This document shows positions 1 to 14,250 of a DNA stretch of 64,000 nucleotides, in pieces (position 1 is the first letter of the stretch; every line of letters begins with the position of its first letter). A program made the position numbers and the translations under genes. The notes below the pieces were generated by a model. That model searched no databases, was not told the DNA's origin, and was given only the letters and a program-made list of their open reading frames with translations. The DNA comes from Pratylenchus scribneri (Eukaryota > Nematoda > Chromadorea > Rhabditida > Pratylenchidae): contig JAQSEB010000078.1 of assembly GCA_030063045.1 (NCBI GenBank), positions 812,001-876,000 on the forward strand, written 5' to 3'.

Positions 1-467
1 AGCGTTTTGCCGCTTTGGTGTTCACAATGGACGCGTTTTATTATAAAAAGGAAAATCGTGGAGCGTTTGCGGGAAAATAATGGATGAATGGTCCTTTTGA
101 GATTCTTTCAATGAGAGAAATTAGAACCGATATTTCTAAAAATTATTTTTAAATTTTAATAATTTAATAAAAATTTAAATTAACCCATTTCTGGTACAGA
201 AAAATTTCCTCTTTTCAATGATATAAGAATCTAATTTATATAAAGAGGATTAAACTATTTATGGAATATATTGGGGCTCGAGATAGATTTCTATATAAAA
301 TTTTAAAATTTAATAATTATTTTTTTATAGCGAGCTTATTCGATGCAGAAAAATGGGCGCTACCCCAATTGATCGCGTCTCATAACATAATCATAATGTC
401 CCATCTCAAAATGTCCCAAAGGGGAAAAATCTCGAAATGTCCCACCAAAAAATTTAAATTTGTTTTC

Positions 468-1018
468 GATCAAATTATATATCAATCGATGCGCCTTGAT
501 GCGGGGATTCTGAATCTGTCATCAATTTGGCATAAAACTCAAAAATAGAAAAGTTATGACCAGTTTAGTCAAGTACATTTTTTAGTCATTTTGCCAAATT
601 TAAATGGCCATAACTTTTTTAGTTTTTTGTTTTATGCGAAACTAATACCAGATTCGTGATCAGCACAATCAGGCGCGTCGATTGAAGTATAATTTGACCT
701 AGAATAAAAAATTTAAAAAAAAATATTTGCAAAAGTGAAGTTCCCCCTTTTGGATTGGAATTCGAAAAAAATTTGAGGTTTTTTCCAGTCATATTATAGT
801 TGATTCGACGTGTCCTATTCTGCTGATTACGAATCTGGTATTGGTTTCGCATAAAACCAAAAACTAAAAAAGTTATGGCCATTTAAATTTGGCAAAAATG
901 TCTAAAAAATGTACTTGACTAAACTGGTCATAACTTTTTTATTTTTGAGTTTTATGCAAAATTGATGACAGATTCAGAATCCCCGCATCAAGGCGCATCG
1001 ATTGATATATAATTTGAC
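468..1018. repeat. Large fold-back (inverted repeat) element
   Basis: Two arms of about 235 bp (468-705 and 783-1018) are reverse complements of one another, separated by about 80 bp. The outer ends read GATCAAATTATATATCAATC and its complement. The arms share the core 'GGCGC(A/G)TCGATTGA..TATAATTTGA' with other fold-backs in the window (27631-27964 and the family A repeats). No transposase ORF is present, so this is a MITE or fold-back type non-autonomous element. Confidence 0.75.
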
Positions 1019-1221
1019 TTGATACGGAATCATTGATTTTTCATCATATCATAAATTTTTACATTTCACCCTTATATAATTTTTCTTTATCCAAATAAAT
1101 TAATTTTTATATCATTGGAAAGAGCAGAGTCTTTTACATAGGTTGGGATCGATTTGGAAATTTTATAAAATGTTTAAATATTTTTTAAATATTTTTAAAA
1201 ATGTCAACTCTAGTATTTTGG

Positions 1222-1570
1222 GAGAAAAAACGCGCCAGAAAATAGAATTTTTTGAACTGGTCGCGTTTTGCCGCCGCGGCTAAACGCGCCCAAAAAACGC
1301 GTCATTGTGAACAGATGGGCGATTTTTAAAATTTTGGCGCGTTTTGCCGCTTTGTCAAATCGCGTGGGTGTTCACAATGAACGCGATTTTTATGGCGCGT
1401 TTTGCCGCGGCGCGTTTTGCCGCTTTATCAAATCGCGTGGGTGTTCACAATGGACGCGATTTTTGTGGCGCGTTTTGCCGCGGCGCGTTTTGCCGCGGCG
1501 ACAAAACGCGCCAATGTGAACACCAAAGCGTTTAGCCGCGGCGGCAAAACGCGCCATTGTGAACGTAGGG
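1222..1570. repeat. CG-rich tandem/inverted repeat cluster
   Basis: A GC-rich island in AT-rich DNA, built from variants of GCGCGTTTTGCCGCGGC in both orientations, separated by stretches such as ATCGCGTGGGTGTTCACAATG. The same unit is present at the left edge of the window (1-30). The small arginine/cysteine-rich ORFs across it are repeat translations. It lies just upstream of the bir-1 gene. I see no coding or RNA signature. Confidence 0.7.
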
Positions 1571-1661
1571 TAAGAATAAAACCTGCCTTTTTAATTTAGA
1601 TTTTTCATTTTTCAGATTATATAAATCAAATCGATCCAATCAAATATTTGTGAAACGACAA

Positions 1662-2374
1662 ATGAACAACACTACCAAAATGAATAACACCGCCAAAATG
1701 AACAACACTGCAAAAACATTAGCAAATACTGGTGATATTGTGATCGAGCCAGTCAATTTGGATTCTTTTTTGCAAGCTGTCAATCTGGATATGGTTTATA
1801 CCTAATTGATTTCAAAAATTAACACACAATTCTAGTCAATCTATGATAAACGACTGGACACGTTCAAAGATGTATGGCGCTATCGGGACAATAAAGACGC
1901 AAACTGCACAGCGGAACGAGTATTAATCATTACTAAATACATATCAATTTAACACAATTAAGATGGCCAGAGCCGGCTTCTTTTGTTCGGATCGAACGCC
2001 AGACACCGATTCGGCTCGTTGCTATGTTTGCCAACATGAGTTGCTCTGGGACCCGGAAGATGATCCATGGTTTAAGAAATATGAAGAATTAATAATTTTA
2101 ACAATTAAATTTGACAGGGAAGAACATTGTCGTCATCGACCCGACTGCGAGCTGGTCAAGGTGGGCAAACAAGATGAGAAGGAATTCACTGTGCTTGAGC
2201 AACTTCGTATTATGGCCTACATCTATAGCACCAGACATGTTTATAATTTCATTATAATGATAAAAACTAATATTTGCTTTAAAGTACAAATATGCGGACG
2301 AGTCCATGGCAGATTTGGCCACATTGTATGAGAAATTGATGGATGATACAGAGAAAATGACCAACAGCAAATAA
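1662..2374 (+). CDS. bir-1: Survivin-type BIR domain protein (BIR-1 like)
   Basis: Five exons: 1662-1793, 1836-1919, 1963-2069, 2118-2238, 2285-2374 (177 aa). Residues 50-118 form one BIR domain: RLDTF opens it, ARAGFFCS follows, and the zinc ligands are C92, C95, H111 and C118 after the WDPEDDPW segment. Spacing is C-x2-C-x15-H-x6-C, one residue shorter between C95 and H111 than in human survivin. The C-terminal part after the BIR is charged and helical-looking, as in survivins, which act in the chromosomal passenger complex with Aurora B and INCENP in mitosis and cytokinesis. The N-terminal 20 residues repeat MNNT.K three times and are lineage-specific. The start was chosen because an acceptor-like TTTTTCAG ends at 1615 and the frame opens there. 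It is first in a same-strand cluster of four genes. BIR assignment is firm; orthology to bir-1 is inferred from size and single-domain layout. Confidence 0.88.
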
Positions 2375-2612
2375 TTCAAGGCAAAGCTGATGATGATTTG
2401 GAGGATATGAACATTTGACCTTTGGAATATCACTTATTAATTATTTATTGGATGATCTTCATTTTTCTTTTCATTTAATTTATAAATATGAATGACAATA
2501 ATATTGAACATTTAATTATTTCTATAAATTCCATTGAAGCTGGAATACAATTATTTTTATGCTTTTTTATTGATTATGAAGTTAACTTTTGAAATTAGCT
2601 TTATTTAGAAAT
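2375..2612 (+). other. Short intercistronic gap bir-1 / parp-2
   Basis: 238 nt between the bir-1 stop and the next start. An acceptor-like TTATTTAG stands 4 nt before the ATG at 2613, fitting a spliced-leader addition site. No other ORF or RNA is visible. Confidence 0.4.
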
Positions 2613-5600
2613 ATGCCGAGACGGGTTTCAAAGAGACTTCAAAAAAGTGCCCCCGCCGATGCCAAAGAAAATGAACAAAATGGTGGGAAGTCCGACGACA
2701 AAGATGCCAACAACACCAATGATCAGCCAGCAGTGGTGCCTGCCGATGATGCGGACGAACATTTAACCATTAAAAGGAAGAAGTTGGAAGAAGAGCTCCA
2801 TGTTGAGCATTCTGGCAATTTGCAAGGTTTTTTTTTGTTTTAATAAATTTTGGAAATATATCAAAATTGATGGTCTATTCGGTTCTAAATCTAATAAATA
2901 CTATGTTTGGTCTAGAATGTATTAATTTTCATAAATCTTCATTAAGGCCAAAGAAATAGCTTCCTCAGGGAATTCGAACCAGAGAACTAAATTTTGTGAA
3001 AGTAAAGGGACCTATGTGTCGAAAATTTTCGGGAAATTATTTTCTAAAACCTAATCAGCCCTAATTAGGTGCTAATCTAAGCTTGATCCATAATCTTTTT
3101 ATTTATGAAGGAAATATATTAAATAATTTGCATATTTATGAAATTTTTTCAGCCAAACCTGAAGTGGATATTGAATGCAAAGAACTTGTTCGCACGGCAC
3201 ATGTCTACATGAATGCCGATGGCCATTACTATGATGTGATGCTCAACCAAACGAATATTCAACAAAACAACAACAAATTTTACCTCCTTCAATTGTTGGA
3301 AGCCAATGCGGGTGGTCAATATTGGGTTTGGCTTCGCTGGGGTCGAGTTGGATTTAGGGTTGGATTTTTTTTGGAAAATTAAAATAAAAACACATTCTCT
3401 TTTGCAGGGCCAAACCTCATTAGCACCAATGAACAACAATTTGAATGGGGCAATCAAAATGTTTCATAGCAAATTCTACGAGAAGGTTTAAATTTTGGAA
3501 ATTTGACAAAATCGGGTCCATCAATTTTCAGACACACAATCAATTTTTGGACAGCCGAGACAATTTCCAGAAAGTCAGTGGCAAATATGATTTAATTCGA
3601 ATTGATTACACCCGAAAAGTGGTCACAGAGGAAGAGGAGCAAATCCAGAAAAAAGAAGGTTGGCACATTTATTACATAGGAAATATTTAGTTTGGCAAAA
3701 AGGAAAAAAAGTAAAAGTAAATAACCCCAAATTAGGCCAAATGGTCTAAGGAAGTCAACATTCCCAAACCACATACCCAAATGGGATAGAGCTTGTCAAA
3801 ACGCATTTATTGGTATATAATTTGTCATGATTTGGTCACACAATTAAAGGGTAATAAACGGTTTAAACCAATTTTGGTTCAAAACTAATTAACCCAAACC
3901 AAAAGATAAACAAATGATACGTCTTGATTGAGATTTATCAATTGAATATAAGGTTTATGATTCTAAAAACCACGAAACCCTTACAATCTTTTCAACAATA
4001 ATATCCATTCAATTTCTTTAGGACAAAATGGCCAATCAAGCAGTGGAAATGGCAAAAAAGAACCGCCAAAATCTTCATTGGATGAAAAGGTAAAGCAATT
4101 GATGCAAACAATTTGTGACATGCGAATTATGGAGTCGGAGGCTCAACGATTGGACTATGATTTCAAACGAATTCCTCTTGGTAAATTTTATACCATTTTG
4201 GAATATTTTTATAAATTTTTTAGGAAAAATTACCAAGGAACAAATCAAGGCCGGTTATGAGGCATTGACGCGCATCGAGAAGCACATCCGGGACCAAGAA
4301 TTTGGACAAGAATTCAAGGAGGCCGTAAACGAGTGAGTTCAAAATTAAATATTTTCAGAAACATTAAAAAGTCGAAAAGATTTTAACGGTTCAAAAAATT
4401 ATACTAGACCTCCAAACATACGTTATACCCAAGTAATAGTAATAAATCTAAGCAAGATGCATCATTTGATTATGTTTTGGTTGGGTTAAACCAATTCTAA
4501 CTTAGTTTTGAACCATTAAACCAAAATTAGTTTAAAACCGCTTAATACCCTTTAATTAAACCATTACAAATTATATATTATTCAATGCATCTTGACCAAC
4601 TCTATCCAAATGAAATGAGTGTATAGTTAAAAAATGTAGAGTAAATCCTTCTTAAAATATTATAATTATTTCAATTCAAATTCCAAAAAAAACATCGATT
4701 CAGATATTACACGCGAATCCCGCACTCATTTGGGATGCGAATTCCGCCGATGATCACCACAACGGAAATGCTGAAACATGAAATTGATTTGTTGGATTTG
4801 TTGACTGGCATCGAAATTGCGGTGAAAGAAATTGCCGGTGACCCAATTGATACTCACTATTCTCGACTTAAATGGGAATTGACTCCACTGGACAAGGACG
4901 ATGAGAAATTCAAAGTAAATGAGAATGGGTGGTGGGAAAAATAAGATTTTTGGTGATGATAAAACACAAACCTTAAAAAAGCTGACTTTTATAGAATATT
5001 AGAATTGGGTTGATTTTGAAAGCAAAATTGCATTTATTTTTACGCTTTATTGGAACATGGGAGATTAATCCAAAAGACATTACCCTAAACCTAAACCTAA
5101 AGATCTAATTCGCATAAGCTAGCAAAATCCAACAAAAGACTTAGAATGGCTTTTGACTAAATTTTAGTCTTTTGCACTTACATCAGAGTCAGAGCATACC
5201 TTCTTATTCTGTTTATTCAATTATATTTTCAAAAATACAAAATTGATAGAACATTTGGGAATAATTCTTTATGGTACTAGTTCTTCCGGTTTTTAGTTGT
5301 AATTGTAATATTCCTCGATTTTAGGAGGCAGGATTAATTATTTTATAAAAATCCCCCCACCTATTTTTTCAGTTGATTGAAGAATATTTGCGGAACACAC
5401 AAGGCCCAACCCATTATCAATATCGCCTCAATTTGCGAAATATCTTCGAATTGCAATCGCGCGATGAAAAGGGGAAACATTTTCGCGAGGATTTGGGCAA
5501 CCGAAAATTGTTATGGTAAAAATATATATTATTCAATTTAAATATTTTCATTTTTAAAGGCATGGCTCTCGTCTAACAAATTGGTACAGCATTTTGGCTC

Positions 5601-6155
5601 AAGGCCTCCGAATTGCACCGCCCGAGGCGCCGGTCACTGGCTATATGTTCGGCAAAGGAGTCTATTTTGCGGGTAAAAATAATTAACATTTATTTATTTT
5701 TAATTTATGATTATTTTAAGATTGTTCAACAAAATCGGCCAACTATTCGATGGGAGGACCGGGAAAACCCGGATTTATGCTTCTTTCTGAGGTTAAAAAT
5801 TAGTTAAAGTAAATTCTAATTTAAATTTTAAGGTTGCATTGGGAGAAATTCTCGAATTGCGCCAAGCCGATGACCAAATCCACAATAAATTGCCATCACA
5901 AAAGCAAAGTGTTCGGGGAATTGGACGAATGTTGCCAAATCCGAGAGAGGCCAAAACAATGTAAGAATGGCAAAGAAATATCCAAATAATAACAACTTTT
6001 TCAGTGATGGCATTGAGGTTCCATGTGGAAAATTGTTGAGCTGTGGAGATGATGCCACCTCCCTCATTTACAATGAATTCATTGTTTACAATTTGTCACA
6101 AATTCGTGAACGCTTTTTGGTGGAAATTGAATTCCAATTTGATTTCAATATTTAA
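2613..6155 (+). CDS. parp-2: PARP2-type poly(ADP-ribose) polymerase
   Basis: Twelve exons: 2613-2826, 3153-3358, 3408-3485, 3532-3658, 4022-4180, 4224-4332, 4704-4914, 5373-5515, 5560-5672, 5721-5791, 5833-5960, 6005-6155 (569 aa). It transfers ADP-ribose from NAD+ to proteins at DNA breaks. Residues 1-71 are a basic/acidic disordered tail with KRLQK and KRKK clusters (nuclear/DNA-binding like). A WGR domain (about 80-205) contains WGRVGFRGQ around residue 134. The alpha-helical regulatory domain covers about 225-365 and the catalytic domain 366-569, with the ARTD triad H417 (in WHGS), Y451 (in GKGVYFAD) and E544 (in YNEFIVYN). There are no N-terminal zinc fingers, and length and layout match PARP2 rather than PARP1. 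Introns 4 and 6 carry family A repeats in opposite orientations. Every splice junction is GT-AG and the frame closes. Confidence 0.95.
3764..3995 (+). repeat. Family A MITE-like repeat (forward)
   Basis: In parp-2 intron 4. Begins with ACCACATACCCAAATGGGATAG, abridged consensus ACCATATACCCAAAATTGG, then GCATT..GGTATATAATTTG, AAAGGGTA.TAAACGG, and ends TACAATCTTTT. About ten copies of this unit occur in the window. Confidence 0.75.
4385..4625 (-). repeat. Family A MITE-like repeat (reverse)
   Basis: In parp-2 intron 6, opposite in orientation to the copy at 3764-3995. Blocks GGTTGGGTTAAACC, TAACTTAGTTTTGAACC and ATTATATATTATTCAATGC are recognisable. Confidence 0.75.
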
Positions 6156-6378
6156 TGAAGGATTTAAATCAATGGAAATACTCAAGGAAGGATGAAAATA
6201 ATAATTAATTTAATCTCATTTTTGAATTTTGTTAATTTATTATTTCCATTTTTTCGCATCTTTTTCGAATAAATTAATTTAAATATTCATTTTTAATTAA
6301 AATTTTTTATTGTTTTGCGGCAATGAATTTGTTTATTTATTTAATCCTAATTAATTAATTTAATAATATTTATCAAAG
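6156..6378 (+). other. Short intercistronic gap parp-2 / HIT zinc-finger gene
   Basis: 223 nt, very AT-rich. A polyadenylation-type AATAAA is at 6268-6273. The downstream ATG (6379) directly follows CAAAG, a weak acceptor-like end. Nothing else is visible. Confidence 0.4.
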
Positions 6379-7187
6379 ATGGAAGAAACAAAATTGAATT
6401 CATTAAAAATTTGTGCATTTTGTCCAACCGAAAAATTGGAACCGGAGCTGTACAAATGTCCAAAATGTCAATGGCTTTATTGCTCTGTTCGATGCTATCG
6501 ACACAAAAACCATTTGGAATGCTCTGAGAATTTTTACCGAAAACAATGTGAAGGGCACGTTGGAGAGGTTTAATCCAAATTAATTGAAATGATTTAAAAA
6601 TCATTTGAAGACGTCCGCCGAAAGCAGTTCCAATCAAAAAATCAAAAGGCCGAGCACAACATTTGAGCAATATATGGAACAAAATGGAAAGGAGGGCGGC
6701 GAAATTGATGAAGAGAAAATGAACCCGAAATTGCCGGTGGAAGTCAAGTTAGTTTAATTAAAAAAATTACAAAGAAAATTAATTAATTTTGAGGTTTATA
6801 TTCAAAAAAACCTTTAACTTTTTAACATTTAAAATAAATTAGAATATCGAACCCAGAGAAAAATCAAAAATTTAATCATTGTTAAAATTCAGTGAAGATG
6901 AACAAATTTTATTCGATTCGGACGATGAGCCAGAATATTTGGGCAATATTGTTGAATCAACGATGAAACATTTTGAAGGAATGGACGAAGCGGAAGTGGA
7001 CCGAAAATTGTTGGCCGCTGGAATGCCAATTGGAAAAGACGACGAAAATTTGGAACAACTTTATCAACAATTGAATGAGGAAGAGAAGAAGGCATTCACC
7101 GCAATGGCCGAAGGAATGTTCCAAGATGAATTTGAAACATTGACAAATTGTTTTAAGCCAAAAAAGAAGAAAAATGACATTAAATGA
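6379..7187 (+). CDS. HIT-type zinc finger protein (ZNHIT2-like)
   Basis: Three exons: 6379-6567, 6611-6747, 6893-7187 (206 aa). Residues 12-48 form a HIT zinc finger: C12-x2-C15, C27-x2-C30, C35 and C39 within YCSVRCYRHK, then H45 and C48. HIT fingers are found in proteins that help assemble box C/D snoRNPs and the R2TP or chromatin-remodelling machineries. The rest is acidic and helical (FDSDDEPEYLG near residue 118) and ends with a basic KPKKKK tail. The C-terminal half, with its LNEEEKKAF segment, resembles ZNHIT2 more than ZNHIT3, but the protein is about half the length of human ZNHIT2 (403 aa), so I leave the symbol blank. It is third in the same-strand cluster. Confidence 0.8.
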
Positions 7188-7324
7188 TTTTTTGATTTTT
7201 TTATGATAAATAATAAATTTTATTTTTCTATTTAAATTTCAATTCAATTTTGCTGTTTTTAAGCACAGTTAATATTTATTTTTCCATTATTTTCCCAATT
7301 TTTATACAATATTTTTCCAGGCCA
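7188..7324 (+). promoter_or_regulatory. Intercistronic region with poly(A) signal and likely trans-splice acceptor
   Basis: 137 nt between stop and next start. AATAAA lies at 7212-7217 and a strong acceptor ATTTTTCCAG ends at 7320, four nt before the mrpl-21 ATG and about 100 nt after the poly(A) signal. This is the spacing and order of a spliced-leader type operon junction in nematodes. The leader itself is not encoded here. Confidence 0.55.
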
Positions 7325-8759
7325 ATGTTCATCAATAAATTATGCCGAGCCGATCGTTTAATTCAATTATTGGCCAGCAGGAGGACGGCGGTTTCTTCCA
7401 CCGCCTCATCTTCCTCATCGGATGCCGCCATTCAGCCGGAAGAGTACAAAGTTGAAGGTCAAAAGCGCAAAGTAATCCGAAACATTGCCAACGCAATTTC
7501 CGATCGAACCCGGGCACTTTTTGCCGTCATTTACATTCAAAGGGTTGGTCCAATCGATATTTAATTTATTTATTAATTTAATTTATTAAAGAAACAATTC
7601 AAAGTTATGCAAGATGACATCATCCATGTTGAGCACAATATCCCATTGGATGTAGGCGAAGAGATTAAATTTGAAAAGGTTTGCAAATTATTCGAATTCA
7701 AAATTTATTGACCCAGAAGATCAATGCCTAAATTACCTACAATCCAGAAAAGTTATTTTAGCAAATTTCTCCCAAATTGGGTTTTGGCTAACTAGATTTA
7801 GCTATTAAAACATAAGGAAAAAAATGCTGGAAGTCAAACATCGCCGAAAATATACATGGTCAATTAAAAAACCATCGTAGATTTTATTTACTGCTTCGTT
7901 AGCCAGCCATGTTGTTTTTTATGAATATTTTTAAAAATTTTAAACAGGTTTGAATGGTTAAAAATTGTTAAGAAGTAATAAAAATCATAATTAATCTTTT
8001 TAAATTATATGACGCCATCGGGTTTCGAACCCTCGACCCCCCCCCCCACATAAAATATTTAAATTAATTAATTTTCAAAATATATTAATAATCAATAATT
8101 TGTAATATTTTAGGTTCTCTTGGTGGGAGGAGCCGATTTTACGCTGATTGGAAGGCCAATGCTTGACCCAAAATTTGTGCATGTGAGGGCTACGGTCATC
8201 GAAAAAGTTTGCTCAAATTCATAAATAATTGTAATTTAATATTTTTAGACCACCACCTCACCCGAAGTGGCATATGATTTTCGCAAGCAGAATGTTCACT
8301 CACCACTTTGTACGCGGTTTTTTAAATTTAAATTAAATTGAAATCGGTAGGGGATACTAAATACTAAAATTGGGAGGAAAACATTCGAGGGACCAAAATG
8401 TCCTCTAAAAAGTAACTTATTTAGAAATTCAACTTTTAAAAAGATAGCATGTATTTTAAATTTGAATGTAATAAAGCATTTTTTAGCGAATGGCATATCG
8501 CATTCCCAAATTGGTTACTTTCTTGATCTATGGCCAAAAGAAAAAGAATGGCCTAGATACAAATTGGGCGGTCTAAAATACCAAAAATAGCCCTTGGGAC
8601 CGAACCTAATTTTATAATTTACTTAAAAATAACTATTTCAAAATTCAGAAAATAATTTAATTACAAAATTTTCCAGGGTTAAGCCAGGAGCTCACCGTCT
8701 TGCGAATAAACAACATCAACGTGGACGAAGGAGTAATGGGCGAAATAACACCGCAATGA
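7325..8759 (+). CDS. mrpl-21: Mitochondrial ribosomal protein bL21m
   Basis: Five exons: 7325-7543, 7592-7678, 8114-8206, 8249-8309, 8677-8759 (180 aa). Part of the large subunit of the mitochondrial ribosome. The L21 signature is visible: FAVIYIQRKQFKV (from about residue 66), then LDVGEEIKFEKVLLVGG and a C-terminal TVLRINNI typical of mitochondrial L21. The first 60 residues are basic, Ser/Ala-rich and free of acidic residues early on, as expected of a mitochondrial presequence. The start is set by the acceptor ending at 7320. It is last of the four-gene cluster; AATAAA at 8861-8866 is a good 3' end signal. Intron 2 contains a C10 tract and a tRNA-like B-box remnant near 8025; intron 4 carries half a family B repeat. 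Confidence 0.92.
8468..8560. repeat. Family B fold-back repeat, half copy
   Basis: In mrpl-21 intron 4. Contains GGCATATCGC..TTCCCAAATTGGTTACTTTCTTG..CTATGGCCAAAAG, the inner-to-outer order of one family B arm. The partner arm is degraded or absent. Confidence 0.55.
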
Positions 8760-9348
8760 AGAAGGAGGGGGGACTATGATTTAAAAAATTTTGTCAAATT
8801 TAAAATATTTTCTATCTTTTTTTTGTTATTTTACCCAATTAATTTTTTACATTTATTCCAAATAAATCATTGAAAATATTTTTTATTTTTAAAATATACA
8901 AAAAATGGTTAAATGTCTGACAAAAAAGGAATTAAATGCAACAATTCATTTGCTTTTTTTGGGAGAGTTTGGACTGGAAATGAGGGAAGGAGGCGAAGAT
9001 TTATTATAACAAATTTATTTGAATTAAATGGAAATTTTGTTAGTTTTCAATGGTTTTGAATGAGGGAATTTGGACTAAATTGTCTGATTGGAATTCGGAG
9101 GAATCAAAGAAATTTGGCCTTTTTGAGGAAAATATTTTATTTGAATGACTAACCGATTAAATTTTTGAACAAATCAATAAAATTAAATGCTCAAAGGAAA
9201 AAATAAAACAATTTAAAATTTAAACTGGAAATTTAAAGGGAAAAGTCATTGTTGAAGGGAATTATTTTGGGTATTCACAATTAATTAAATCCGGGTCAAA
9301 AAATTCGGTCAAAATATTTCCAAATTGTCATATTCCTCTTTCGACTTT
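8760..9348. other. Convergent intergenic region mrpl-21 / mpk-1
   Basis: About 590 nt of AT-rich sequence between two converging genes. It holds the AATAAA for mrpl-21 (8861-8866); I see no gene or clear repeat in the remainder, which must contain the mpk-1 3' UTR. Confidence 0.5.
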
Positions 9349-12240
<2,892 letters not shown>

Positions 12241-13956
12241 TTATTGAATCATTTATTTGTGGATGAATGGAATATACAAAATATTGTCCTGAAATTTGAT
12301 AAATTTATTCGGTTATTAATTAAATAATTATTAAATAAGCATCTAAGTTTGGTTGCTGGGAGGAGGGATTTGGATTTTCGATCAATAAAATTGAGAAAGA
12401 AAACAGAAAACACCCATTAGATTAAAAAGGTTTTTAAACCGTCTAAATTATATTTGGTTTTTTGTTCTAAACCCCGACAATCATCTATAAGACAATCCAT
12501 TCGCCGCGATGAGCTCTATCGAATGGTATATAAGGCTTTGGGTCCAAAATTGTGCGTTAAAAAGTTGTTTTCGGCAAAAATCTACGAAAAGCAGACGAAA
12601 TTTAAAAAAATATGAAGGATAAATTTCCATTTTAAATATAATGTCAAAAAAATAATTTTAGAAAATTTTTTAAAAATACAGCGGAAAAAATTAAGGTTTA
12701 GAATTTTTAAAATTTTTCTTTAAATTTTTTTATTTTCTTTAAGAATGCAAACGAAACCAATAAACATTTTTTAGCAAAGAAATATTGGAAATCAAAGTTA
12801 ATGTTTGTGGGAAATAATTGTTGGGTTTGGTATTTTGATTTAATTAGATGTGCCGACAAATTCCATAAACCTCCTCCTCCCATGATTCATCGCATTATAA
12901 TTATTGAATTTGATGAATGGAATTGTATTTCAAAAAATTCTTGGAATGCAAAAGGGAAGGGTGAACTCTTAGCTGACTATATGAGAAAGCATTTTTGGCA
13001 GCCAAATTGGAATGATTAGCCGGGCAGAACAAATGAAATGAGGCAAAAGGGGCCGAAAAGGGTTTATTGGCTTTGGGCGACGAAATTACGGGGAAAAAAG
13101 GCTGACAGCCGACAAGGCAATTTGGGACCGGCTGGCAATAGTGATGAGATGAGGAAGGAAAGAAGAACACGGAAGGGCAAAAAGAAGAGGAGAGGGAGAA
13201 CACGGACGGGTGCGGCTGGGGAAAAATGAGGAAGAAAGGAGCAGAGGACGGAGTCGCATGTGAATATTTGAAGGGGGCAAAAGGAATTGGCCAAGGGGAA
13301 ATTGGGAGAAGACTGGCTGGCGGCGAATTCTGAACATTTTTCAAAGGGAATTACGGGAGGCTGGTTGGAATGGAAATGGATGGACCAAAAGACAAGAGGC
13401 AGTCGATGAAAAGAAGGAAAAAGGAATGGAAAGAGGCAAAAAGGAAACCAGTGGCGGCTGAACGGGTGGTTGCGACAGCCGACCGACTGGCAGCAAAGGA
13501 CACAGTGGAAGTTGAAAAGGGAGAGGGCTGTCCCAATCCCTTCCTTTGCTTTCCAATGCTGGCTGACTTTGGTGCCGAGGTGCGTTGGCTTTTGGCCCAC
13601 TGGCTGGGGAGGGGATACGGAAAAGTGGAAAATTGGAAGGAGGGATGGATGAGTTGGAGTCAAATGAATTTTTGTTTTTAACGGCTTTTTCCCGAGAAAT
13701 TGGAATTGGAATTTTCCCCTTCGCCGTATTTTTAGGCCGAGGATCACTTTCTGGCCATCATCTTCTCCATCAAAATGAGCTGTTAAGTCCTCCAATGCTG
13801 CGCTCCTTTACTTTTGGAGGAATTGAGAAGATTTTTGGTACAAAAATGGGATTAAAAATTAACGGCAAAGAATAAAAATAAACAAAAAAATGTTCTTTGA
13901 TATTTTATTTGGGGAAAATTTGCGAAAAGGGAGGATTCATTTATTTTGCGCCGTTC

Positions 13957-14250
13957 TTTTGGCCATAGCCCAAAAAGGATACAACCAATTTTGGAAGGCG
14001 ATATGCCATTCGAAAGCCGTGAATCTCCTCTATAAAGTGGCTTAACTAATTTTTTGGAAAATTTTAATTCATTTGTAAAATAGGCAGCTTTTCCTATATA
14101 TTCGGGTTTATTGCACTCAAAGACATGTTACTTTTTTAAAAGTTAGATTTCATAGAATCTAATTAAGCCACTTTTTAAAGGGCAATTTGGGCTTTCAAAT
14201 GGTATATTTGCTTCCAAAATTGGTTGCTTCCTTTTTGAAATATTGCCAAA
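13957..14250. repeat. Family B fold-back repeat
   Basis: Inverted arms of about 90 bp. The left arm reads TGGCCATAG..GGAAGGCGATATGCCATTC and the right arm GGGCTTTCAAATGGTATAT..TTGGTTGC, enclosing about 110 bp. Same element as at 19611, 24027, 37538, 40377 and 50872. Confidence 0.75.

Noticed and set aside
13064..13795. 243-codon minus-strand ORF and overlapping ORFs
   Set aside because: It lies in a purine/pyrimidine-biased block, with low-complexity Phe/Pro/Ser content, no domain, no splice context.
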